Below are positions 1-6,365 of a DNA stretch of 6,804 nt, piece by piece. How positions within the stretch are numbered: the first letter of the stretch is position 1; every line of letters begins with the position of its first letter. A program made the translations under genes and the position numbers. Below the pieces are notes generated by a model. That model did not search any database. It worked only from the letters and a program-made list of their open reading frames with translations, and had not been told where the DNA came from. This DNA is from an uncultured Peptococcaceae bacterium (lineage in GTDB: Bacteria; Bacillota; Peptococcia; Peptococcales; Peptococcaceae), in contig CABVBB010000118.1 in NCBI GenBank assembly GCA_902496505.1, positions 1 to 6,804 of the forward strand, given 5' to 3'.

Positions 1-131
1 GTCTTGCCGCTGCCGGAACTGCCGATGATGGTGACGAAGGCGCCCTTGGGCACAGTGAGGTCGAAGTTGTGGACGACAGTAGTGCCGTCGTAGCTTTTGC
101 TGACGTTTTCATAAGTGATCATGGTTTCCAT
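1..131 (-). CDS. ABC transporter ATP-binding protein, N-terminal part (betaine/choline/ergothioneine class)
   Basis: Only the first 43 codons or so are in the window. The visible protein starts METMITYENVSKSYDG and reaches a Walker A motif (GSSGSGKT) exactly at the window edge, so the nucleotide-binding fold is certain but the rest is unseen. It would power the permease encoded directly upstream. Two in-frame ATGs exist. The one at 137 overlaps the upstream stop as ATGA but sits only one base from the GGAGGA ribosome site. The one at 131 has a 7-base spacing and is preferred. The ribosome site lies inside the last Glu codons of the permease gene, so translation is probably coupled. Substrate class is inferred from the neighbour; in this family the ATPase may carry C-terminal CBS domains, which cannot be checked here. 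Confidence 0.9.
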   Translation of the reverse strand, partial: METMITYENVSKSYDGTTVVHNFDLTVPKGAFVTIIGSSGSGK

Positions 132-133
132 GC

Positions 134-1678
134 TCATTCCTCCTCTATCAGCTGCTTGTGCAGCAGAAAATCGTGCGCCGCTTGTTCGGCTTCTTGACCG
201 CCGGACTCCACTTGGTAGTTGAGCTGGGCCATCTGTTCATCGTCCAGGACGTTTTCTAATTTGGCCAGAGCGTCTTCCAGCTGAGGATAGCGGTCGAGCA
301 CCTCGTCACGGACCACCAGCGCGGCCATAGCGGAGGAAAAATACTGCCGGTCGTCCTCAAGCACGACCACATCGGCGGCGGCCAGCTGACCGTCGGTGGT
401 GAAGATGTCCATGACGTCGACCTTGCCTTCGTTGATCGCCTGATACTTGAGGCCGATATCCAGATCCATGGTCTTGCGGAAATCCAAGCCGTACAGGGCG
501 CACAAGCCGTCGTAGCCGTCGGGCCGCTCAAAGAAATCATATTCCCCGCCGAAGGTGAGTTGACCCGCCACAGAGCGCAGATCGGAGTAGGTGCGCAGAT
601 CGTAACGCTCCGCGACTTCGCGGCGCACAGCCAGGCCGTAGGAATCATTGAAGCCGAAGATGGTGGTCCACTGCATGCCGTACGTTTGGGCGTATTCCTG
701 CTTGAGCTGATCATACTGCGTTTCCTGATAAACGCCTTCGTGACCGAGCACCATGTTCCAGCCGGTGGCAGTATACTCGGGATACATATCGAATTCGCCG
801 CTTTCCATGCCGGGCATGATATTGGACGTGCCGCCGCCCACGCCTTGGATCAATTCGACGCGGAGATCGGTGTTGTCCTCGATGACCTCCTTGAGCATGG
901 CGCCGATGATGTATTGCTCGGTCATGGGCTTGGTGGCCAAGCGCACGGTGTCCTGCGGCTTGATCTGGCTCAAAGCAGCGCCGCCGATAGCCGCAAGCAG
1001 CAGGGCGATGATCATGATGGTGACAGCCCGCCGTTTGGCCGGCGTCGCTTTTTGCTGCCGGTTCAGCGCTTTTTCTGCCTTGCCCAAGAGTCCGTCCACA
1101 GCCAGCGCCAGCAAAGCGATGAGCAGACTGCCGGCCATGGTCATGGCGCTGTTGTTGGTGGTGATGCCGCGGTAAATGGCCACGCCCAAGCCGCCCGCAC
1201 CGATGAAGGGGTCGATACCAGCCAGCGCGATGGTCATGGTGGCCATATTGCGCAGGCCGCTCATGATCACCGGCAGGGCCAGCGGCAGTTTGATCTTGTA
1301 GAGCACCTGCCAGCGGGTGCTGCCCATGCCGGTGGCCGCCTCGATGATCAAGGGATCGATGGTGGTGATGCCGGTATAAGTATTGCGCACCATCGGAAGC
1401 AGCCCGTAAACCGTCAGGGCAATGATAGCAGTAGCGTTGCCGATGCCGGAAAAGGGGATCAAAAATCCCAGAAGCGAAATAGAGGGGATGGTGTAGATAA
1501 AATTCACCGCACCCAAGACCATTTTCGCGCCGCCGCGGTATTCACTGATGGCCACGCCCATGATGAGCCCAATGACGACAGCCAAGAGCACCGCCGTCAG
1601 CGATATTTGCAGATGTTCCCAAAGCAGGCCGCCAAAAAACGCTCGTTTTTCCCATAATAATGCCAACACCTCGTTCAC
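134..1678 (-). CDS. Fused ABC permease and substrate-binding protein, OpuC/EgtU-like
   Basis: About 514 residues in two parts. Residues about 15-205 are a multi-span permease domain with the ATPase-docking EAA loop near 113-136 (EAATGMG...LPLALP). A further membrane segment near 217-237 tethers a periplasmic-type binding domain (about 241-514) to the outer face. That domain has the family signature DMYPEYTATGW (297-307), FGFNDSYGLAVR and LKYQAINEGKVDVMDIFTTDG. The family imports quaternary amines such as glycine betaine, choline and carnitine. The same single-chain fusion is found in the ergothioneine importer EgtU, so ergothioneine is a serious candidate, but ligand residues were not verified. 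No ATG lies near the domain start. GTG at 1678 overlaps the upstream stop as GTGA; GTG at 1669 is an alternative. An upstream ATG at 1720 would lengthen the overlap and is less likely. Confidence 0.9.
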   Translation of the reverse strand: MNEVLALLWEKRAFFGGLLWEHLQISLTAVLLAVVIGLIMGVAISEYRGGAKMVLGAVNFIYTIPSISLLGFLIPFSGIGNATAIIALTVYGLLPMVRNTYTGITTIDPLIIEAATGMGSTRWQVLYKIKLPLALPVIMSGLRNMATMTIALAGIDPFIGAGGLGVAIYRGITTNNSAMTMAGSLLIALLALAVDGLLGKAEKALNRQQKATPAKRRAVTIMIIALLLAAIGGAALSQIKPQDTVRLATKPMTEQYIIGAMLKEVIEDNTDLRVELIQGVGGGTSNIMPGMESGEFDMYPEYTATGWNMVLGHEGVYQETQYDQLKQEYAQTYGMQWTTIFGFNDSYGLAVRREVAERYDLRTYSDLRSVAGQLTFGGEYDFFERPDGYDGLCALYGLDFRKTMDLDIGLKYQAINEGKVDVMDIFTTDGQLAAADVVVLEDDRQYFSSAMAALVVRDEVLDRYPQLEDALAKLENVLDDEQMAQLNYQVESGGQEAEQAAHDFLLHKQLIEEE

Positions 1679-2262
1679 CCTTTCCGTCTGATGGCCTCCG
1701 CGGGACAATTTTCCGCGCACAAGCCGCAGTGCAGGCAGTGTGCCTGCTCGATATGGTACGGCGCGCCGCTAATGATGCACTGCTGGGGGCAATTGGCCGC
1801 ACACAGGCCGCAGCCAAGGCAGCTGTCCGTGATGACAAAGCCCTTTTCGCGGCCTATAGCCTGCCGTGTGATGGGCGCTGTGCCCAGGTCGAACACTTCG
1901 CCCTCCTCCACGGTGAGAGAGAACGCCTCCAGTATGTAACGACTGTCGCCGGGATAGACCGATCCCAGCACCGGATTGGCCGCAAATACGCGGTCCACCC
2001 AATATTTCTGATCTGTCAGCCGTTCTATAGAGCCGCTTACGCGAAAACTTTGATACGCTTCATTCAGCGCCACAATGGCCGCTCGGCCGCTGGCAGTGAG
2101 TTCGCGGTGAAAATCTTTGCCCCGCGCGGTCACCAGATAAATTTTGCCGTCCTCCACCAGCATCACATCGATGATACGCACCTGCGGACGGCCCTCGCCA
2201 TCCACCGTCGCTACTGCCACGTCTTTTAGGCGCCGTAATTCCTGCAGCCATTTTTCTACCAT
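1675..2262 (-). CDS. Pyridoxamine 5'-phosphate oxidase-like flavin domain fused to two 4Fe-4S clusters
   Basis: 195 residues. The N-terminal 120 or so resemble the split-barrel FMN-binding PNPOx-like fold (GRPQVRIIDVMLVEDGKIYLVT). The C-terminus carries two bacterial ferredoxin motifs CxxCxxCxxxCP, with cysteines at 148/151/154/158 and 176/179/182/186. The protein therefore probably passes electrons between iron-sulfur clusters and a flavin in the cytoplasm; the substrate is unknown. The full PNPOx catalytic set was not established, so pyridoxal phosphate synthesis should not be assumed. An ATG at 2271 directly abuts the GGGG ribosome site, so the ATG at 2262 (about 9-base spacing) is chosen. 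Its stop overlaps the permease GTG by four bases, making it the first gene of the transporter operon and suggesting it acts on, or senses, the imported compound (inference). Confidence 0.85.
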   Translation of the reverse strand: MVEKWLQELRRLKDVAVATVDGEGRPQVRIIDVMLVEDGKIYLVTARGKDFHRELTASGRAAIVALNEAYQSFRVSGSIERLTDQKYWVDRVFAANPVLGSVYPGDSRYILEAFSLTVEEGEVFDLGTAPITRQAIGREKGFVITDSCLGCGLCAANCPQQCIISGAPYHIEQAHCLHCGLCAENCPAEAIRRKG

Positions 2263-2290
2263 ATGGATCATCCCCTTTTTTTATTCGTCA

Positions 2291-2319
2291 TTGCACTTTC
2301 TGAACGTTGATTTTATAAT
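2291..2319 (+). promoter_or_regulatory. Sigma-A-like promoter for the HxlR operon
   Basis: TTGCAC (2291-2296), a 17-base spacer and a perfect TATAAT (2314-2319). Transcription would start near 2326, giving a leader of about 80 bases before the HxlR start, in which a small palindrome lies (2347-2362). The promoter faces the minus promoter and overlaps its -10. Confidence 0.75.
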
Positions 2320-2343
2320 AGGGATATACCGATCTATTGTAAA
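2315..2343 (-). promoter_or_regulatory. Sigma-A-like promoter for the flavoprotein/transporter operon
   Basis: On the minus strand, TTTACA (2343-2338), a 17-base spacer, then TATTAT (2320-2315). Transcription would start near 2308, leaving a leader of about 45 bases before the ATG at 2262. The -10 box shares its bases with the -10 of the opposite-strand promoter. Confidence 0.7.
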
Positions 2344-2346
2344 GTA

Positions 2347-2362
2347 AGCACTATTTTGTGCT
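2347..2362. promoter_or_regulatory. Candidate HxlR operator palindrome
   Basis: Inverted repeat AGCAC-TATTTT-GTGCT, flanked by GTAA (2344-2347) and TTAC (2367-2370). It lies just downstream of the predicted plus-strand start and just upstream of the minus-strand -35, a place from which one bound dimer could affect both transcripts. Assignment to the HxlR protein is inferred from position only; a short RNA hairpin in the leader is the other reading. Confidence 0.45.
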
Positions 2363-2407
2363 GTAGTTACCCAAAGCATACCATTGCGCTGCAAAGGAGC
2401 GATCACT

Positions 2408-2731
2408 ATGAACAAAGAATTGCCCGCCTGCCCGGTGGAAACCACCCTGTCTTTGATCAGCGACCGCTGGAAGGTCCTCATCATCCGCGATCTTTTAGAC
2501 GGCACCAAACGTTTCGGCGAACTGAAAAAATCCATTGGTTCCATTTCGCAGAAAGTCCTCACTTCCAATCTCCGTGCTATGGAGGAAGACGGCCTCATCA
2601 TCCGCACCGTTTACGCCGAAGTGCCGCCCCGCGTGGAATATACCCTCACTGAGACCGGCTACAGTCTCCAGCCCGTCCTCGACGCGCTGGGCAATTGGGG
2701 CATGCAGTATAAAGAAAAAGTGCAGTCATAG
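2408..2731 (+). CDS. HxlR-family winged-helix transcriptional regulator with a single N-terminal cysteine
   Basis: 107 residues, the usual HxlR length. The winged-helix core is clear: CPVETTLSLISDRWKVLIIRDL (residues 8-29), GTKRFGELKKSIGSISQKVLTSNLRAMEEDGLI, and the wing with YAEVPPRVEYTLTETG. Its only cysteine is Cys8, immediately before the first helix. The same place in the Bacillus regulator YodB holds the reactive cysteine that senses quinones and diamide (established for YodB), so a redox- or electrophile-sensing role is plausible here by inference. The start is fixed by AAGGAG eight bases upstream; an upstream in-frame ATG at 2384 would precede that site and is rejected. It is the first gene of a plus-strand operon and is divergent from the flavin/ferredoxin gene, the typical HxlR target layout. 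Confidence 0.93.
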   Translation: MNKELPACPVETTLSLISDRWKVLIIRDLLDGTKRFGELKKSIGSISQKVLTSNLRAMEEDGLIIRTVYAEVPPRVEYTLTETGYSLQPVLDALGNWGMQYKEKVQS

Positions 2732-2779
2732 GATATCATCTCATTTCCATACGCTGTGCAGAAGCAGGAGGGGTTTGAA

Positions 2780-3271
2780 ATGGCCAATGAAGCAAAAAAA
2801 GATTTCAATGTGATGCTCAAGAACAGCAAGGATATGCCTAAAGTTCAGATCGTGACCGATGAAGCCACGATCAAACGTTACGGCGGGGAGCGGATGTTTT
2901 TTGCACCGCCTTTAGCTTATGATGCGGTGATGAAGACTATTCCAGCGGGTTTTGTGACCACGGTGGGCGAGATCCGCAACTATTTTGCCCGCGAGAATGA
3001 CGCTGATTTTACCGAGCCCATCACGGCGGGCACCTTTGTTTCTATCGCCGCCTGGGCTAGTGAGCAGCGTGAGAGCGATCCCACACCCTATTGGCGGACG
3101 CTCAAAAATGGCGGCGAGCTCAATGCCAAATACCCTGGCGGCGTGGAAGCGCAGAAGGCCAAGCTGGAAGCCGAAGGACACACCATCCTTACCCGCGGCC
3201 GCACCAATATCCGCTATTATGTCCAAAACTACGAGGACAAGCTGTATCCGCTGGGGGATGATCATAAATGA
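2780..3271 (+). CDS. MGMT/alkyltransferase-like DNA-binding protein lacking the acceptor cysteine
   Basis: 163 residues. Residues about 45-138 match the DNA-binding domain of O6-alkylguanine DNA alkyltransferases: PAGFVTTVGEIRNYF (55-69), then the active-site loop region and KYPGGVEAQKAKLEAEGHTI (117-136). Where the active-site PCHRV would sit there is PYWRT (103-107), so the methyl-accepting cysteine appears replaced by tyrosine and the protein cannot be a normal alkyltransferase. Known ATL proteins (Cys to Trp or Ala) bind alkylated guanine and hand it to nucleotide excision repair; whether this branch does the same is inference. It has an extra N-terminal stretch of about 40 residues containing RYGGERMFFAPP. 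Start chosen at 2780 with AGGAGG eight bases upstream. It follows HxlR by 48 bases and its TGA overlaps the next ATG. Confidence 0.85.
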   Translation: MANEAKKDFNVMLKNSKDMPKVQIVTDEATIKRYGGERMFFAPPLAYDAVMKTIPAGFVTTVGEIRNYFARENDADFTEPITAGTFVSIAAWASEQRESDPTPYWRTLKNGGELNAKYPGGVEAQKAKLEAEGHTILTRGRTNIRYYVQNYEDKLYPLGDDHK

Positions 3272-3468
3272 CCGGGATCAAAAAATGGGTATCGGCGATC
3301 CTAGTTGTCTATGCAGGCAATGTGATCGGCGTTATCATCTGCAGCTGTCTGTGGCCGGATCGAGCTGCGGACAGTCTATGGAGATTGGCCGCGTATTCAG
3401 GCATAACCGCCGTTTTTCTGCTTATCACAGGTATCATTTATCTCATCATGCGCTGGGATGAGCGCTAA
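3268..3468 (+). CDS. Small two-helix membrane protein, function unknown
   Basis: 66 residues. Two hydrophobic segments are evident, about residues 7-28 and 41-61, joined by a short polar loop (WPDRAADSLWR) and ending MRWDER. The start ATG overlaps the stop of the MGMT-like gene (ATGA), which supports real, coupled translation, and a strong terminator follows its stop by seven bases. I recognise no family; it may be a membrane accessory or simply a small conserved hypothetical. Confidence 0.7.
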   Translation: MTGIKKWVSAILVVYAGNVIGVIICSCLWPDRAADSLWRLAAYSGITAVFLLITGIIYLIMRWDER

Positions 3469-3475
3469 ATACGCC

Positions 3476-3518
3476 AAAAGGCGATAGACCAGAGTCATTC
3501 TGGTCTATCGCCTTTTTT
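3476..3518. terminator. Strong hairpin terminator between convergent operons
   Basis: Perfect 18-base inverted repeat (3476-3493 with 3499-3516), 5-base loop GTCAT, and a run of six T (3513-3518) on the plus strand. On the minus strand the stem is followed by TTTT only, so it is a good plus-strand terminator and a weaker minus-strand one. Its T tract contains part of the stop codon of the convergent flavodoxin gene (TAA at 3519-3517), so one short sequence serves both operons. Confidence 0.9.
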
Positions 3519-4023
3519 ACATAGTCAAATTTTGCGCCCACTGGGTCAAGTCAGCCAGATCTTGGGCATCAGGATGGCTGAGCGCCTGATCAAAATTGGC
3601 GATCATTTCCCGAAGCTTGTCATTTAAGGGCTGCTCGAGCAGATTTTTTTCGTACCGTTCCCGGACAGCCAGCGGCATCTTGCCTTGACACATGAAGCTC
3701 GCGGCCAGGGTATTGTCCTCAGCCAGCGCTGCCTGCGTGCGGCCGATGATGCTCTGGAAATATTCTTCGCTGATGCCGAAGCCTGCCGTACCGAAGAGAT
3801 AAACCGTTTTTCCGTGCAGTTTCCGCAGAAATTCCAGCGTCACTGCATCAGCCTGGCCCTTGTCCGTCCAAAAGCCCACGAAGAGCACCGGCGCAGCCAA
3901 AGCTTCCTCAGACGGCTTGCCCACATACAAGCAGTTTTCCTTAGGCAGCACATCTTGCAGATGCTGGCCCAAGAGGGCGGTATTACCGGTGCGGCTTTCT
4001 ATCACGATCGCGTATGGTGTCAT
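3517..4023 (-). CDS. Flavodoxin-like protein (Flavodoxin_3/BilS-like)
   Basis: 168 residues. The N-terminal beta strand and phosphate loop IESRTGNT (8-15) match the flavodoxin FMN-binding T/SxTGxT loop. The following pattern FVGFWTDKGQAD, LFGTAGFG and SFMCQGKM fits a flavodoxin-domain family I believe is Pfam Flavodoxin_3. Proteins resembling this accompany bilirubin reductase as BilS in gut anaerobes, but no BilR-type reductase lies in this window, so that role is not claimed. It is probably a cytoplasmic one- or two-electron carrier. The ATG overlaps the upstream MarR stop by four bases, and GGAGG lies about seven bases ahead. Confidence 0.83.
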   Translation of the reverse strand: MTPYAIVIESRTGNTALLGQHLQDVLPKENCLYVGKPSEEALAAPVLFVGFWTDKGQADAVTLEFLRKLHGKTVYLFGTAGFGISEEYFQSIIGRTQAALAEDNTLAASFMCQGKMPLAVRERYEKNLLEQPLNDKLREMIANFDQALSHPDAQDLADLTQWAQNLTM

Positions 4024-4466
4024 TTTGTTTCCTCCTGACTATTATCCTGATCCCTTTTGCGTCCCTCAGCGATGCGCAGGATCATCTCCATAAAAGCGTC
4101 CGCTTCGGTGGGGGACACATACGACAGCGCCAAATGATCCCATTCATCAAAAAGCTGGTGGCTCCTCTCATAAGCGTGCTCGCCCTTTTGCGTCAGCGTC
4201 AGGGCCACGGCGCGTTTGTCAGACGGCGATTTTTCTCGATGCACCAAGCCGGCTTCCACCAATTTGTCCACGGACCGCGTGGTCTGACCGGCATCGACCA
4301 GCAGCGCGTCCGACAGCGCCTTGGACGAGCAGGGCTGATATTTGCCGATATAGAGCAAAAAATACAGCTGTCCCAGCGATACGCCCAGCTTGGACAATTC
4401 CTGCTGGCAGTACGCTTTGAAATCCCGCCTGAGCAGCGCGATCGCATAAGCCAATGTTTTTTCCAT
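4020..4466 (-). CDS. MarR-family transcriptional regulator
   Basis: 148 residues. Helix-turn-helix and wing are clear: SLGQLYFLLYIGKYQPCSS, ALSDALLVDAGQTTRSVDKLVEAGLV and the wing signature SPSDKRAVALTLTQKG. Such proteins are dimeric repressors released by small ligands or oxidation; two cysteines (20 and 46) are present. An upstream in-frame ATG at 4496 would fall before the predicted transcription start, so the ATG at 4466, with GGAGGTGG just upstream, is chosen. It heads an operon with the flavodoxin gene and probably represses itself and that gene through the palindrome at 4483-4497. Confidence 0.93.
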   Translation of the reverse strand: MEKTLAYAIALLRRDFKAYCQQELSKLGVSLGQLYFLLYIGKYQPCSSKALSDALLVDAGQTTRSVDKLVEAGLVHREKSPSDKRAVALTLTQKGEHAYERSHQLFDEWDHLALSYVSPTEADAFMEMILRIAEGRKRDQDNSQEETK

Positions 4467-4482
4467 CCGCCCACCTCCAATG

Positions 4483-4497
4483 ATTGATAAAATCAAT
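4483..4497. promoter_or_regulatory. Candidate MarR operator, ATTGAT-AAA-ATCAAT
   Basis: Perfect 6-base inverted repeat with a 3-base centre, overlapping the last two bases of the -10 box and the predicted start site. AT-rich palindromes of 13-18 bases at this position are typical of MarR autoregulation (known for the family); the link to this MarR is inferred from adjacency. Confidence 0.65.
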
Positions 4498-4523
4498 TAT
4501 AAAGGTTATTTGATAAGAGTCAA
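4496..4523 (-). promoter_or_regulatory. Sigma-A-like promoter of the marR-flavodoxin operon
   Basis: On the minus strand TTGACT (4523-4518), a 16-base spacer, and a perfect TATAAT (4501-4496). Transcription would start near 4489, inside the adjacent palindrome and about 23 bases before the MarR ATG. Confidence 0.8.
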
Positions 4524-4541
4524 GTATTTTCCGGGAAATAC
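4524..4541 (-). terminator. Weak hairpin after the VanW gene
   Basis: Inverted repeat GTATTT (4524-4529) with AAATAC (4536-4541) a few bases after the VanW stop. The stem is short and AT-rich with no T tract, so it would stop transcription poorly; read-through into the MarR operon is possible. Confidence 0.25.
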
Positions 4542-4545
4542 CGCC

Positions 4546-5364
4546 TTATTTTTCGTCCTGAACGACCAGTCCCGAAGGATCATACATCACCCGCGCGTGA
4601 TTTTCCTTGATCAGCTCCCGGCTCAGCAAGCGGCCTGTGGCCGCATCGACACAAGAGCGATAGATCGTATTGCAGCGGAAGACCTGATCCGCCTCGCGGC
4701 AGAAATATTCATTTTCCGCCTTGATATGATAGCGCACCGCCAGCGCCTTGGCCGCGCGCAGCTCGCCGCACAGATAGTCGTCGTCCGTCCAGATGAGCAG
4801 CTGCACCGGATAGTCCAGCGGATTGACGAAGCGGTAATCGAGATAATTGTAAGCGATGCTGGTGCCTGTGCCAAAGGGGATCTGCCGGCCAAAATCAGGA
4901 AAAAGATCCATATTGTCGTGATGGTGGTGCTCCGTGATCTCCAGCGGCGAATGCAGCACCATCCAGTGGATGAGATTGGTCATCTGGCACATGCCGCCGC
5001 CCACGCCCGATTTCGGCTGACCGCCGGAGATCACTAAGCCCTCGCGGTAGCCCTTGCGCGCTGTACAGTTGCCCACCAAATGCCAGAAGGAAAAGGTCTC
5101 GCCCGGACCGATCACGATGCCGTTCACCTTAGGCGCGGACAGCGCCAGATTGACGGCCTTATTCTCCTGGAGCACCGGGTCCACCTCTCCCAGCGTCCGG
5201 CGGATCAGCGACTTGTGCTGATACCAGAGCACCGGAAGTTTCTCATCTGAACGCACGCTGGCAAACACCGCGTCAGAAAAACGATCCTGCACGTGCCGTA
5301 CGAGCCGCCCTTTCTCCACAGCGATGCGGTAGGTGAGCGGCGACCATTGATAAAAACGCTTCAT
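4546..5364 (-). CDS. VanW-family protein
   Basis: 272 residues. The VanW core is well preserved: GPGETFSFWHLVG (86-98), YREGLVISGG (106-115), GVGGGMCQMTNLIHW (120-134), EHHHHD (145-150), and FGTGTSIAYNYLDYRFVN (164-181). VanW was named from vancomycin-resistance clusters, but its biochemical role is unsettled and it occurs widely outside them; presence here does not imply resistance, and no vanA/H/X-like gene is near. There is no signal peptide or membrane segment. The start is preceded by GGAGGGGG four to five bases upstream, whose bases overlap the stop of the preceding gene. It is the last gene of a three-gene minus-strand group behind two paralogous membrane-anchored proteins. Confidence 0.92.
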   Translation of the reverse strand: MKRFYQWSPLTYRIAVEKGRLVRHVQDRFSDAVFASVRSDEKLPVLWYQHKSLIRRTLGEVDPVLQENKAVNLALSAPKVNGIVIGPGETFSFWHLVGNCTARKGYREGLVISGGQPKSGVGGGMCQMTNLIHWMVLHSPLEITEHHHHDNMDLFPDFGRQIPFGTGTSIAYNYLDYRFVNPLDYPVQLLIWTDDDYLCGELRAAKALAVRYHIKAENEYFCREADQVFRCNTIYRSCVDAATGRLLSRELIKENHARVMYDPSGLVVQDEK

Positions 5365-5376
5365 GATTCCCCCTCC

Positions 5377-5847
5377 TCAGCCATGCGTCTCTGCAAAAAA
5401 GATAACGTGCGCATACGTCTTGCCTCCCAGCACCGCTTCCTCAGCATAGATCATCACCAGCTTATCCTGCGTGGTGCGGTCCTGGCGATAATAGCCGTAA
5501 GGCTCTGTGATCGTAAGCGGCAGATACGCTTCGTCCGGCACGATATCCAGCCAAATGGCCTGCATGGCTTCCACAGCCTGAGCATCCTGCCGCTCTTCCC
5601 AAGCGACCACCTGCGACAAGTCTTTGCTCCGCCCATAGCTGATGACGCGGTAACGATCCCCATTGCCAAAAAATCCTGTGGTATTGGTCTCATAGATCTC
5701 CCTGCCCCGCGGCAGCTCGATGCCCCAGCGGTCTTTGTACGTTTCCCGAAAAGTCGGGCCCGTACAGATCAAGGCGATCCCTAACAATACGACTGCTGCT
5801 GCCGCCAAAATCAAGACGGCCACTGTTTTTCTCGTCCTCGTCCGCAT
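5377..5847 (-). CDS. Membrane-anchored protein of unknown function, paralogue B
   Basis: 156 residues. A basic start (MRTRTRK) and a hydrophobic segment (about 8-28) indicate a single membrane anchor with the remainder outside. The anchor ends ALIC, which is not a good lipobox because isoleucine precedes the cysteine. The exported part contains WGIELPRG, GDRYRVISYG, DLSQVVAWEER, YLPLTITEPYGYY, LVMIYAEEA and LGGKTYAHVIFFAETHG. The same blocks occur in order in the gene immediately upstream, so the two are tandem paralogues. I do not recognise the family. It is 12 bases ahead of VanW and 15 behind its paralogue, so all three are probably one transcript. The ATG is preceded by GGCGGTGGAG. Confidence 0.8.
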   Translation of the reverse strand: MRTRTRKTVAVLILAAAAVVLLGIALICTGPTFRETYKDRWGIELPRGREIYETNTTGFFGNGDRYRVISYGRSKDLSQVVAWEERQDAQAVEAMQAIWLDIVPDEAYLPLTITEPYGYYRQDRTTQDKLVMIYAEEAVLGGKTYAHVIFFAETHG

Positions 5848-5862
5848 CGCTCCACCGCCTTT

Positions 5863-6345
5863 CTAACTGTGCCTCTCCGCCACAAAGATCACCTGCGCAT
5901 ACGTCCGGCCGCCCAACTGAGCGTCCTGGGCATAGATCATCACCAGCTGATCGCCGTTTCCGTTTTTGTTCTTCTGGAAATACCCATAAGGCGCTGAAAT
6001 ATCCTGCGGCAGATACGTTTCCTCCGGCGCGAAATCATCATAGCGCCAAATAGACTGAAGCGCTTCCAAAGCCCTCTCATCCACCCGCTCTTCCCAAGCA
6101 GCCACCTGCGACAGATCGGTGTGCGCATGATAGCCGATCACATAATAACGATCCCCATCACCAAGAAAATCAGGCGGCGTCGTGCACGAATACACCTCCT
6201 CCCCCTTCGGCAGAACGATGCCCCAATTCTCCTCTATCGCATCATAAAACGTCGCTCCCTCCGAAAAGATCCATCCCAGCAAAAAAGCCACCACCGCCAC
6301 CAAAATGAGCCCCTTCAACACACTGCTCCCATACGAATTTTTCAT
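5863..6345 (-). CDS. Membrane-anchored protein of unknown function, paralogue A
   Basis: About 160 residues: a short N-terminus (MKNSYGSSVLKG), one hydrophobic anchor (about 11-27), then an exported domain with WGIVLPKGEEVY, GDRYYVIGYH, DLSQVAAWEERVDERALEALQSIW, YLPQDISAPYGYF, LVMIYAQDAQLGG and TYAQVIFVAERHS. These blocks recur in the downstream gene, clearly by duplication; the anchor regions have diverged. No known family is recognised. Two starts are possible. ATG at 6345 places the GGAGGAGGG site at a normal distance; ATG at 6351 (adding Met-Glu) abuts that site and is less likely. It is the first gene of the group that ends with VanW. Confidence 0.8.
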   Translation of the reverse strand: MKNSYGSSVLKGLILVAVVAFLLGWIFSEGATFYDAIEENWGIVLPKGEEVYSCTTPPDFLGDGDRYYVIGYHAHTDLSQVAAWEERVDERALEALQSIWRYDDFAPEETYLPQDISAPYGYFQKNKNGNGDQLVMIYAQDAQLGGRTYAQVIFVAERHS

Positions 6346-6365
6346 TTCCATCCCTCCTCCCCATC

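Noticed and set aside
560..1657. A 365-residue plus-strand open frame opposite the permease/binding protein
   Set aside because: It is the antisense shadow of a clearly recognisable gene, rich in His, Gln and Asp, with no family motif or ribosome site.
4546..5364. Vancomycin resistance from the VanW-family gene
   Set aside because: VanW homologues are common outside resistance clusters and no ligase, dehydrogenase or dipeptidase partner is present here.
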